Positions 1 to 10,350 of a stretch of 64,000 nucleotides of DNA are shown here, piece after piece. Under the pieces are notes generated by a model. The model was not told where the DNA came from and did no database searches. It was given only the letters and a program-made list of their open reading frames with translations. Both the position numbers and the translations under genes were made by a program. How positions within the stretch are numbered: position 1 is the stretch's first letter; every line of letters begins with the position of its first letter. This DNA comes from Corbicula japonica (Eukaryota; Mollusca; Bivalvia; Venerida; Cyrenidae), in the NCBI GenBank assembly GCA_038501625.1, contig JAZAYU010000014.1, positions 310,001 through 374,000 on the forward strand, written 5' to 3'.

Positions 1-148
1 ATTCCCATATCATCATCACTCGACTATGAATAGGGTGTATCTGTATCTTAATGACTAAATAATAATTATATTTTTCAATACAGATATTTATAACAACAGA
101 AAAATGTCATTTAATACGGTGAAAGAAACGTTGGGATTTTTTCATTAA

Positions 149-455
149 GTACAGGTTCAGTTTATAATCACTATTGCATCCAGGTATTTCACAGTCAGTT
201 TTCTATCGAGATTTTATTTATAAACTTAAGAAAATAAAATGCACCTCTTTGGTTGCACGACGGTGAAAGGGGTTTAAGAGTTTATGAAATCTTGTAAAAG
301 AACCTAGATGCTCGATTTTTGTTTCTTTTATCCGTGTCATCTTGTTCTTGCTGATTTAACTCCAGACTCTGGTCTCAGTAAGATCATTGACTATCTGCCC
401 TTTTGCATTACAATACTATTAGCTTCTTATGTTTTATATGTTGGTGTGTTTTGCA
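149..455 (+). mobile_element. Degraded retroelement-like fragment, copy 1
   Basis: The segment is colinear with 53184-53565. Shared blocks include CAGGTATTTCACAG and AGCTTCTTATGTTTTATATG. Relative to copy 2 it lacks about 120 nt in the middle and has about 50 nt of unrelated sequence inserted, so it is a decayed copy. Copy 2 keeps a longer reading frame. Confidence 0.55.
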
Positions 456-1794
456 TCATCAGGACAATGGTTTTCATTCATCCTTTCGGTTCTGCTAATG
501 TGAACATTAACTTCTGAAATGGTGGTTAGAGTAAATGCTTTTCATTTTAAATAAATGCTGTTACGTTTGCATATATTTGACATGGATTTTGTAATTAAAA
601 TCTCACTTTCACATTTTTTGCAAATCATAAAGGCCAATTTTATTCTTTATTTGAAGGCTGTGACACACCGTGGTAAAGGTTATTGCACCGTCAACAGAAC
701 CAGCAAGGATAGAATCTTGTGTATCCACGATGTTACACAGACCATATTTGAGACTCTCTTATGTAATAATGACAATTGCGTCACATGTTCAATTGTCACA
801 TTTGATTTTCGTAATACTTGACAGTAGTTTTTATGGCAAGCATGCTAAAATTAAAAGTCTGAAGAGAGGTGCAGATGTTTGTTCGGTCAGACCCATCGAA
901 CTTCAAGACACTATATATACCAGAAATGTACAAAACAGAATAATTAATGGTTCCATGAAGTGCTTTGACAGACACTGAACGTGCTGAGCAAGAGATCACA
1001 TGTGTCGCCGAAGAAGACTCAGCACAGGAAGTGTACGTGCGATCCGATATAAGGCAAAAAACACCATTACCAAGAAAGATCTAGAACATCAAAATATGCA
1101 GTCTGTGTTTTCTGAAATAAATGTGATCTGTTACTTCTTTGGCATGTCAATACTGGTTGTGATTTAACTTCTCATATATTAAGAATAGGAAAGTCATCTG
1201 CAATGAAGGAGTTAATTGTTAATATAGACGCAAGAAGCTGAGAAACAGTTCATGACGAGTCAATCAGACAAAGATGTAGGAAAACTAGGTGAAAAAACTA
1301 TCCTCATGTTATTGGACAGATCTCCATGTATATCGCTAGATAGCCAAGATCAAAAATTTACAGTGAAGGTGATGGAAAGGACCTTATTTGTGCAATTTCA
1401 TACATTATCTCCAACATTAGACCCAGCATTTTTTATTATAAACACGTCTATATTCAGAGCCAGATCTGGGTTGGAAATACAATGCTTAAACCTGAAGACT
1501 AGGGGTGGGATTTGACTGGTAACAAGTATTTGTTCTCTGCCTCCTGCACATGACAATATTTTAAATGCCAACTGTTGCCTTTAAAAAAGTAACAATGTAG
1601 TACTTTTAGAAAACATGGCTTGGAATGTTATCAGAGTTTTAGATTTTTGAATTGTGTGTTGTTGCTTTGGGTGTTCGAATTCTCCAACTCAGGCAGAATT
1701 AGATATTAATTGTTACATATGAACTTGAACAATGCTCGCCATATTTTATCATACACCTTAACCCTTTTTTCCAAATATACGAATTTTAACGTGT
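456..1794. other. Intronic or upstream sequence without a recognised gene
   Basis: Several short ORFs (for example 670-978 and 1252-1515, + strand) occur. None has a recognisable domain, splice-supported continuation or coding-like bias that I can defend. Nothing else was recognised here. Confidence 0.4.
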
Positions 1795-1965
1795 TCGACC
1801 AGCGTACTGTAGATCGTGTCGTCTGATCTGGGTCTGCACTTGTCATCTTTGTCGAAAGTATCTTTAAACTCTAAAAGTCAACAGTATAGATCCTGATCAG
1901 ATGGCATCGATGTGCCGGCTGATCTCGATCTTAACTGTTCGCCTACACAATAAAAACGGTATCTA
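1795..1965. repeat. Dispersed GATCTGG/GATC-rich repeat, copy 1
   Basis: The segment has several GATCTGG/GATCAG words and resembles 43968-44140, with a shorter possible relative at 56165-56240. In the second copy, GTGTAGATC and GATCTACAC face each other, so it may be a small hairpin MITE. Assignment rests on visual similarity only. Confidence 0.4.
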
Positions 1966-2562
1966 TGTAGTAAAGGATTTATATTGTTCTCTTTTGAGGC
2001 AAATTGCTATATCCTTATTTAAGTAAAGCTTCTTAAATAATTTTTAACAATTAGATTATGAAACAGTGGCAATGCTTAGAAAAAATGTTGTAGCCTTTAG
2101 GCTGCGTCCGTATCTCCTTACATAACGTCAGTAACGGACAATTGTGCGACCTTTGGTTTTGCCCCTACCTAGATTAAATTTCATTTGTGTAGGAAAGCAC
2201 CAGGTCACTTTAATGGCGATTTCATGTATATAAAAAAGTAAAAATAATTTATCTAAATAATCATATTTCATGTTTATAATTGTTTATCCAATCCAATTCT
2301 ATGTAGAGTAATTTAAATTATATTATTGGTGTATTTAGAACATTAAGTGTATTTTGTTAGGATGTGAACTACATTTTACATTCATGAGAATAATGCCTTT
2401 TTTGCATGTACAGTTTTCGTTTTCTTAATTATATTGATATACAATGATTATATAATAAACTTAGGTGTATCATATTTATGCATTTTAAATTGTATTTAAA
2501 AAATTGAAAAAGAATCAAATAAATTTATATTTTATCAAAATATTAATTTTAACTTTAGTGAG
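1966..2562. other. AT-rich sequence, nothing recognised
   Basis: The stretch is mostly A/T, with runs of TTTAAAT-type words. A short GC-richer patch lies at about 2098-2170. No ORF, repeat or signal was recognised. Confidence 0.4.
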
Positions 2563-3612
2563 TGGGGTAAAATAACCTCTAAAAATGTTCCGATTTTGCA
2601 AGATTGCAAACCAAAATGAAATTATGGCAAGTTTTGAACATTTACTACTTCAATAACGACACTCTCCAGTATTCTTTGACAAAAGTTTTATTAAAACTTT
2701 GATCAATGCTTTAATTTTATCCAAAAATGGATATGTAATAAATTTGCAGCTTCTATCAGTCAGTCAGTTCAATATGTTGTTTTTTTTTTGTTTCAAATTT
2801 CCCATCAGTTTTCAAATTGCAACTTTTTGTCCTTTAAAGAAGACACGTGTTTCTTACAAAAACCATAAAAAATCAATTATTTTGCATTTTCCTAACAATT
2901 TGATGAATTTTTTATTTTTACTTAAGTGGGTGGGGTAAAATGACCTCTAAAAATTTTCTGATTTCGCAAGATTGCAAACCAAAATGAAATGGGAAGTTTT
3001 AAACATTTACTAGCTCAATAACGACATTCTCCGGCATTCTATGACAATAGTTTTATTAAAACTATGATCAATGTTTTAATTTTATCCTAAATCGGTATGT
3101 TGAAAATATGCAGATTTTTATTGGTCAGTCAGTTCAAATGCGTTTTTTCCCAATTTCCCATCAGTTTTCAAATTGCAACTTTTTACCCTTTAAAGTAGAC
3201 ATGTTCTTCTAACAAAAAACATACAAATCAATTCTTTTCTATTTTCCTGACAATTTCATGCTATTTTGATATTTTTTACTTAAGTGGGTGGGGTAAAATA
3301 ACCTCTAAAATGTTCTGATTTCGCAAGATTGCAAACCAAAACGAAACTATGGCAGGTTATAAACATTTACTAGTTCAATAACGTCATTCTCCAGCATTCT
3401 ATGGCAATAGTTTTATTAAAACTATGATCAGTGCTTTAATTTTATCTAAAAAATGGATATGTTTGCAGTTTTTTTCCGGTCAGTCAGTTCAAATGCGTTT
3501 TTTCCAAATTTCCCATCAGTTTCCAAATTGCAACTTTTTACCCTTTAAAGTAGACATGTTCTTCTAACAAAAAACATACAAATCAATTCTTTTGCAATTT
3601 CTTCGCACTTCG
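2563..3612 (+). repeat. Three tandem copies of a ~360-bp unit
   Basis: TGGGGTAAAATAACCTCTAA or a near variant recurs at 2563, 2931 and 3289 (spacings 368 and 358). Each is followed in the same order by GCAAGATTGCAAACCAAAA, a TTTTATTAAAACT block, GGTCAGTCAGTTCA and CCCATCAGTTT. The copies differ by scattered substitutions and small indels. The third breaks off near 3612. No long frame is conserved across copies, so this is probably a satellite-like array. Confidence 0.85.
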
Positions 3613-4266
3613 ATGCTATTTTGGGGTACGTTGACTAGCCTAACAACAAAATTGACAATGTGCGCGTTAAAAAACCATCGGTCAAATCACGATGCAATAA
3701 AAACATTTAATTATGTTCTCAAGACCAGTGTTAATCATTGTAGAGACAAAGCTAATTTTCACTTGACGGCCGTTTACGTTATCCAATCTACAGACGAAAC
3801 TGCATTCAACTGTACCAATATTTTAGTGTTAACGGCCGTTGTCGTTACCAAAATCTCCACGACGTACCAAGTTTAAAAGTAAATATCTTTCTAGAGAAAG
3901 CGAATTGTAAGCTGTGGTTTCAAATAATTACAGGGAAATAATTGAACTTTATCATGGAATATTTAAAATATTTCAGATTTGGTAATAAAAAAGGATATTT
4001 GCTGCCGATTCGTCAAATGACATATTTTGTCGCAAAATTGCACACTTGTTCTGCTATTTCTTTGTGAATAATATACTGTGTGCGTCAAGATTTCGTCAGT
4101 AGAGTCCTTAACAAACAGGGAATCAATATGTATATTTTTGTCTGCTAAAATATTGCGGGAAAATGTAAAAATCAGGCCAATACTCAGTTTCGCCAAAAAA
4201 CGTTCATGTACACAAGCAACTGCCGACAGCTTACCCACGGCATTCACCTTATCGGGTTGAACGGAG
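3613..4266. other. Intronic sequence without recognised gene
   Basis: Two short overlapping ORFs on opposite strands (3963-4247 minus, 4078-4260 plus) and one at 3592-3876 give no family match. The words AACGGCCGTT and GGCCGTTTACGTTA hint at a degraded mobile element, but no ends were found. Confidence 0.35.
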
Positions 4267-4423
4267 TGTTTATAGCAAGGTTGTCTCTTGTGATGTGGTA
4301 TTTATTTCAAGGTGGTCTCATGTGATTTGGTATTTATAGCAAGGGGGACTCTTATGATGTGGTATTTATAGCAAGGTTATCTCATGTGGTGCAGTATTTA
4401 TAGCGGGTATGACTGTATTACAG
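4267..4423 (+). repeat. 32-bp minisatellite, about five copies, ending at a splice acceptor
   Basis: TATTTATAGCAAGG-type words start at 4267, 4299, 4331, 4363 and 4395, exactly 32 bp apart. Each is followed by a variable TCTCATGTGATGTGG. The last copy degrades into GACTGTATTACAG, which is the acceptor of the exon at 4424. Confidence 0.88.
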
Positions 4424-4523
4424 GAAAAAGAGAAGATAGAGAAGTCAGAATGCAGGGTCACTCAAGTCTATTTACACCGGGACTTCCATCACAGGGACTT
4501 TCTTCAGCTCCTCAAGTCAGAAG
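4424..4523 (+). CDS. CTTNBP2: CTTNBP2-like gene, first exon visible in the window (partial gene)
   Basis: This internal exon encodes residues 1-33 of the visible protein and the first base of codon 34. The acceptor is TATTACAG at 4416-4423 and the donor is G|GTTTGA at 4524. In the frame used (codons from 4424) it reads through motifs such as VTQVYLHRDF and FLQLLKS and then meets TAA just past the donor, which fits a true exon end. The donor phase (1) matches the next exon at 5748. The overlapping frame that starts with ATG at 4384 is longer but breaks this phase and was rejected. The exon should lie just before the strand-and-helix core of the CTTNBP2 C-terminal module. No start codon belongs here; the N-terminal coiled coil and ankyrin exons must lie left of the window. 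The acceptor sits at the end of a 32-bp tandem repeat (4267-4423). Confidence 0.6.
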
Positions 4524-4606
4524 GTTTGAAATAATCATTTTTCTGCTGGGAATTTGTTTAAATTCTACAGATGTTTGTAATAAATTTACCTGCTTTATGC
4601 TTTTCA

Positions 4607-5596
4607 TAGGGATGGCAACGAATAGCAAAATTGACATTCGCATATTCGGTTGGGCAAGTATTCGAATATTCGATAGTTATTATGTTTATTTACGATCTCT
4701 TTGCTCAAAGTATGCTGGAGTTTGCTGTACGAGTCAGTAAACAGGCACTTCGGTTGTATAACGGCATTCGAAATATAAATAACGCTCACGTTGCCATCAG
4801 GTCAAGCTAAAATAGACAAAATCTCAATTTCTAACATTTAATGTTCATGCGATGTCCGCTTGCAGATTAATAACACGAAGTTGCTATGCATTTCCGGGAC
4901 AGAGTAATTTTATGGTAATACCGTTGTCGTCACGGTCTTAACGCCGATTGTATAAATATTACACACATTGTTTATCATTCTAATTTCATTTGAATTAATT
5001 CATATTACTTCATACGTAAGCTCTATGTTGTGAGGTAGGTTTCTTCCTGGTTTCAACCAGAACTTTCAAGTAGAAGACTACAACTAATTTATACTACCTA
5101 CACAAATAATTTGACTGCAATAGCAATCGGGATTGGATGCGCGTGATACCGATTACGCAAATTATCTTTATTATGACAATCATTGGATGCGGCTTATTTT
5201 TGCTTCATCCAATGATTTATATTGTTTTCAATTTTAATTAAAATATGCACACGCATTATTAATTTCGCACCTCTTGTGCAGAATTCTTTATGAAACTCCC
5301 ATTCGGTATTGTTCTCCAGAATCGCCGATAATTGACGTTAACGGGCCACTCAAACTGCCAATAACTGTTTATTGGGGGCCAATATATTGACTATGACACG
5401 TCTTATAATAACATCAGGTGTTTCTGTTAAGTGCACATCGAATTAAGCATGTTTAGGGGAAAACAAAAAGTCCTTACAAGAAATAATTTAAATTTATTTG
5501 ATTTTCTATATATTTCATTTTACAAAATTTAATATTCGAATATTAAAAAAGTATTCGAATGTCCCGTCGGCTTTCGAATATTCGTTGCCATCCCTA
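4607..5596. mobile_element. Non-autonomous hAT-superfamily element (990 bp)
   Basis: Terminal inverted repeats are TAGGGATGGCAACGAAT at 4607 and its reverse complement ending at 5596. They are flanked by an 8-bp target duplication, GCTTTTCA (4599-4606) and GGTTTTCA (5597-5604), with one mismatch. The TIR matches the hAT consensus type CAGGGRTGGCAA. Subterminal ATTCGAATATTCG palindromes occur at both ends. No transposase frame is visible. It lies in the intron between exons 4424-4523 and 5748-5894. Confidence 0.9.
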
Positions 5597-5747
5597 GGTT
5601 TTCATTATACAGTTAAGTTCCAATGATTTCTGATGTTAATTTTTTTGGATTTAATAACCAGTTAATTATGTCTGTAACCTTAAACTGAAAAATATTTTGC
5701 TAGGTGCAGTGATACCTTCATTATGAAATGTAAAATAATTATTTTAG

Positions 5748-5894
5748 GGTGCATCCTTCCAGCAGGCATGTTAAATGACAGGGCATGTATACTGCTGTTG
5801 TTTCACCTAGAGAAGGTGCAGTTAGCTGAAATGCTTGGAAGCTTTTTAGATCACATCGAGCACAGAGGCACACAGTACACATTTCCTTTATCAG
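5748..5894 (+). CDS. CTTNBP2: CTTNBP2-like gene, exon 2 of the visible part
   Basis: The exon runs from acceptor ATTTTAG (ends 5747) to donor CAG|GTTGGC at 5895, phase 1 in and phase 1 out. It encodes residues 34-82. The stretch CILLLFHLEKVQLAEMLGSF resembles the hydrophobic strand and following helix seen at the Walker-B position of the AAA-like module in CTTNBP2 and neuron navigator proteins. The acidic Walker-B residues look degenerate (HLEK), so ATPase activity is doubtful; that is inference. EHRGTQYTFPL follows. A 13.7-kb intron, the largest in the window, separates it from the next exon. The intron before it contains the hAT element at 4607-5596. Confidence 0.85.
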
Positions 5895-6553
5895 GTTGGC
5901 TTATTATAGTTTTCTCTTGGTGTTCACCATATTGGGAGAGTTATGGTAGGTAAATTGAACTGGCAGTTTGAAAACAGATGATTGTAAGGTTTAAACAAAA
6001 AGTAAAGTGATCAGTCTGTACAATGTTCCAAACTTACAGACATGTAGCAAATTAATAATGCATTCATGATTAATGCAACAAAGCTAGAATTACTTAAATG
6101 CTAATGCATTACCTATACCAAAATGCTGTTAATGCATAACATTTTTTAGCATTTCCTGAATTTGGATTTTGGTCTCTATAATATGAATTCATTAAATGTG
6201 AAATTATTTCGAATAATAACTATGCTCTAAAGATTTAATTATTATGTTATTTGTGTATTACATACCTAATTAATCACTTAATACATAATTGTAACAGTTA
6301 TCTAGTTTGATATGTGTTCATTTTTAATTACAACAATTTAACAACTAAATAGTTAATGAGGATTATGATAAAACATAGACTGTGCAGAACAATGGATAAT
6401 CCCCAAGAGCAATGTTTAAGACGAATTTGATTTATAAATCTTCCTAATTCTTGCTGAAAACTGACACAACAGTCTAAGTTTTGATAGATGCCTGTTTATA
6501 AAGAAATAGAAAAAAATATTAGTAATGTATTGACAATCAATTTGTGAGGTTGT
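5895..6553. other. Intron sequence, nothing recognised
   Basis: Very AT-rich with ATTAATGCA-type words. No ORF, repeat boundary or signal was recognised. Confidence 0.4.
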
Positions 6554-7052
6554 TTAAGGGCTTACCACACTCCTCCCAATCACGTTCATATATAAAAAGA
6601 AAATCTCAATAATAGCAAAATGAAACTTTGCACAAATGAATGTTACTACTGTATCTAAATTATTTTGCATACAGAAAGACACGTTAGAAAAGTAAAGAAA
6701 AAAAGCTAGAAAAGTAAAAAAAAAAGCTAGACCTAAAAATTCCTTAATATTCTATTTACATAAATTCACAAAATCTAAGCGATACAAAACATAATTTTAA
6801 ATTCCCATCTGAGCACAATGATACTGACAAGAAAATGCTGTGTATTTTTGTAAAAACTTTCAACTACTAAAAGAGAAATCACTGATTGTCATTCGTTTAC
6901 GTGACCAGGAAGCGACCAGGAAATTGAAGGTCAAACACAGTTTTACTAATATCTCATAAAGTTTACATATGTAAGTCACAAGAACACAATACATTGTTGT
7001 CAGTATCATATTACTAATGTGGGCATTAAAAATGATGTTTTGTGTTGTTTAG
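6554..7052. mobile_element. Fold-back element copy 1, interrupted by a Helitron-like element
   Basis: It starts TTTAAGGGCTTACCACACTC, as does the intact fold-back at 22932. It contains the shared centre (GACCAGGAAGCGACCAGGAA, about 6903-6922) in the opposite orientation. It stops at AGTTTTT where Helitron-like element A1 begins. The right half resumes for only a few bases at about 9324-9336 (GTGAATTTA). Confidence 0.75.
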
Positions 7053-7130
7053 TTTTTATGCCCCCGCCATGAAATGGCGACGGGCATTAAGAGTTGCTCC
7101 TGTCCGTCCGTCCGTCCGTCCGATATTCTC

Positions 7131-7818
7131 GTGAACGCAACTCCTCCTACACTACTGGTGGGAATTTAATGAAACTTGACCACAATGCTTGGCCTGATAT
7201 GTTGTTGTGCATGAAGGTGGGGTTTCGCTCTTACATGTTCCGTTCAGAAGTTATGGCCCTTTGATACTTCCATTTACATTAGTTTTAATAGGAGTATATC
7301 TCGTGAACGCAACTCCTCCTACACTACTGGTGGGAATTTAATGAAACTTGACCACAATGCTTGGCCTGATATGTTGTTGTGCATAAAGGTGGGGTTTCGC
7401 TCTTACATGTTCCGTTCAGAAGTTATGGCCCTTTGATAATTCCATTTACATTAATTTTTATAGGAATATATCTTGTGAACGCAACTCCTCCTACACCTGT
7501 GCTGGGAATTTGATGAAACTTGACCACAATGCTTAGCCTGATATGTTGTTGTGCATGAAGGTGGGGTTTCGCTCTTACATGTTCCGTTCAGAAGTTATGG
7601 CCCTTTGATACTTCCATTTACATTAGTTTTAATAGGAGTATATCTCGTGAACGCAACCCCTCCTACACCTCTGCTGGGAATTTGATGAAACTTTACCGCA
7701 ATGCTTGGCCTGATATGTTGTTGTGCATAAAGGTGGGGTTTTGCTCTTACATGTTCCGTTCAGAAGTTATGGCCCTTTGATACTTCCATTTACATTAGTT
7801 TTAATAGGAATATATCTT
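7131..7818 (+). repeat. Four tandem 172-bp core repeats in element A1
   Basis: GTGAACGCAACTCCTCCTAC or a near variant recurs at 7131, 7303, 7475 and 7647, each exactly 172 bp apart. Each unit ends with a GTTATGGCCCTTTGATA block. Divergence between copies is a few percent by eye, which suggests recent array expansion. Confidence 0.93.
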
Positions 7819-8039
7819 GTTTCTTATATTTTGTGTTAAGCAAAATATGCATTTTGCCCATAACTTTAAAACTACTTGAGATACTGCCTTGAAACTTGAA
7901 ATATATTTTCACCATCAAAATCTACATCATAACCAACAAGACCCATAACCCTGCTTCCAATATTTTTCAAATTATGCCCCTTTTTCACTTACATTTTGTG
8001 TTAAGAAAAATATACACTTTGCCCTTAACTTTGTTTGGA

Positions 8040-9080
8040 ATGGAGGGATTTCAAAATAACTTGGCACAAACGTTCACCATAACAAGGCGGTGTGTCGTGA
8101 CAATACCCATGCCTGTAGGTCAAAGGTCAAGGTCACTGTTACTAAAAATAGAATTTTCTTGCAAAATCTTGTCCGCTCTGTAACTTTGTTATTTCTTATT
8201 GGATTTTTGAATAACTTGGTATAATTGTTCACCATATCAAGACGGTATGTCACGTACATGCCCAAGCCTTTAGGTGAAAGGTCAAGGTCACTGTTACTAA
8301 AAATAGAATTTTCTTGTCCGGGCTGTTACTTTGTTATGAATTGAGGGATTTCAAAATAACTTGGCACAAATGTTTACCATGACAGGGCGGTGTGTCGCGT
8401 ACCATGCCCATGCCCGTCAGTCAAAGGTCAAGGTCACTGTTACGAAAAATAGAATTCTCTTGTCCGGGCTGTTACTTTGTTATGAATGGAGGGATTTCAA
8501 AATAACTTTGCACAAATGTTCACTATGACAAGGCAGTGTGTCCGCACAATACCCAAGTCTTAAGGTCCAAGGTCAAGGTCACTGTTACTTAAAATAGAAT
8601 TTTCTTGTCTGGGCTGTAATTTCATTATACATGTAAATGGAGGGATTTCAAAATAAATTGACACAAATGTTCACCATGACAGGGCGGTGTATCGCGTACC
8701 ATGCCCATGCCTGTAGGTCAAGGTCACTGTTACTAAAAATAGAATTCTCTTGTCCAGGCTGTAACTTTGTTAGGAATAGATTGATTTCAAAATAATTTGA
8801 CACAAATGTTCATCATGACAAGATGGTGTGTCCCGTACCATGCCCATGCCTGTAGGTCCAAGGTCAAGGTCACTGTTACTAAAATAAAATTTTCTTGTCC
8901 GGGCTATAACTGTTTTGAATGGAGGGTTTTCAAAATAACTTGGCACAAATGTTCACCATGACAAGGCGGTGTGTTGTGTACATTACCCATGCCTGTAAGT
9001 CCAAGGTCAAGGTCACAGTTACTAAAACTTGAATTTACTTGTTCGGGCTATAACTTCTTTATGAAGGAAGGGATTTCAAA
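8040..9080 (+). repeat. Tandem ~147-bp core repeats with GGTCAAGGTCAC
   Basis: Units run GGATTTCAAAATAACTTGG, CACAAATGTTCACCATGAC, GGCGGTGTGTCGCG, CCATGCCTGTAGGTC, then AAGGTCAAGGTCACTGTTAC. The same unit forms the array at 41960-43240 and part of 46860-47030. Several units carry AGGTCA half-sites spaced as DR1 plus DR0, for example 8117-8135. Confidence 0.9.
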
Positions 9081-10350
9081 ATAACTTGGCACAAATGTTC
9101 ACTATGACATTGCATTACCACCAACTTCTTCACAGGCATTTCCGTAATGAGAAGACAACAGTGCCACAAATACAAATAATTTACTTGATCATCAAGTTTA
9201 TGCATATTCTTATAATTACTCGAACATCACTGTCTTTGAAATGCTATTATTCCCATCATTGCACTTTAGTATCTGAAAACGATGCATAGCGGGGGCATCC
9301 ATGTCCTATGGACACATTTCTAGTTGTGAATTTATGTTGGTTGGGTGGTTGGTCTCTGGCACTTACTTCGTCAACAGTTTTCAAGATATCGACTTGAAAC
9401 TTTAAACATATGTTCGTAAGTATATTTGCGCGAACTATTATTTTTCATGTGGATCAGTCCATTATTTTTTGGAGGGGAGCACGATTTAACATAATCTTGT
9501 GACGCGAACTTCTTCTACAGTTTTCAAGATATTCACTTGAAACTTTACACTTATGTTGGACATGAAGTGTAGATGTGCGTGACATATTTTTCATGTGAAT
9601 CAGTCCATTATTTTTTGTAAGGGACATGATTAAACAAAACCGTTTTGCGCACGATTCAACAAAATCTTGTGACGTGAACTTCTTCTACAGTTTTCAAGAT
9701 ATTGACTTGAAACTTAACACATATGTTCGGTTCGAAGTGTAGATGTGTGTGACATATTTTTCATGTGGATCAATCCATTATTTTTTGTAGGTGACGTGAT
9801 AAAACAAAACCGTTTAATGCAAACTTTTGTGGCTGGTCTATGGCACTTACTTGTCAACAGTTTACAAAATATCGACTTGAAACTTTAAACATGAGTAGAT
9901 TTGCGCAAACTATTTTTTTTCTCATGTGGAACAGTCCATTATTTTTCGAAGGGGAGCACGATTTAACAAAATCTTGTAACGCAAACTTCTTCTACAGTTT
10001 TAAAGATATTGACTTGAAACTTAACACATATGTTCGGCATGAAGTGTAGATTTGCGTGACATATTTTTCATGTTGATCAGTCCATTATTTTTTGTTGGGG
10101 ACATGAATAATCAAAACCGTTTTATGCAAACTTGTACAGTTTTTCAAGATATCAACTTGAAACTGAAATCTTATGTTCTGCATGAAGTGCCAATGTAAAC
10201 GACCTATTTTTGTGTGGATCAGTCCATTATTTTTGGAGGGGAGCATAATTTAACAAAATCTTTCATTTTTAACAAAATCTTATGACTCAAATTTCTTCTC
10301 CAGTTTTCAAACTTGAAACATACGTTCGTGAGTAGATTTGCATGACAATT

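Larger units (their letters stand above)
7053..9323 (+). mobile_element. Helitron-like element A1
   Basis: The 5' end is a T-run plus the hairpin ATGCCCCCGCCAT/ATGGCGaCGGGCAT, then (TCCG)n at about 7102-7122. Two tandem arrays follow: four 172-bp units (7131-7818) and about seven ~147-bp units (8040-9080). The 3' end is GCGGGGGCATCC, a short TGTCC-TAT-GGACA hairpin, ATTT and CTAG at 9320-9323, then TT. GCGGGGGCAT is the reverse complement of the 5' ATGCCCCCGC. It interrupts the fold-back at 6554; the empty site is deduced from the intact fold-back. Confidence 0.82.

Noticed and set aside
3592..4260. Possible upstream CTTNBP2 exons
   Set aside because: Short ORFs here show no ankyrin, P-loop or other family motif and no convincing phase-compatible splice sites.
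4384..4740. 118-codon open frame overlapping exon 4424-4523
   Set aside because: Its frame fails to match the phase of the next exon, whereas the other frame gives consistent phase and family-like motifs. Its right half lies in the hAT element.
7102..9080. Regular repeats suggestive of a CRISPR array
   Set aside because: Units are 145-172 bp with no short repeat/spacer alternation, and the sequence is eukaryotic.
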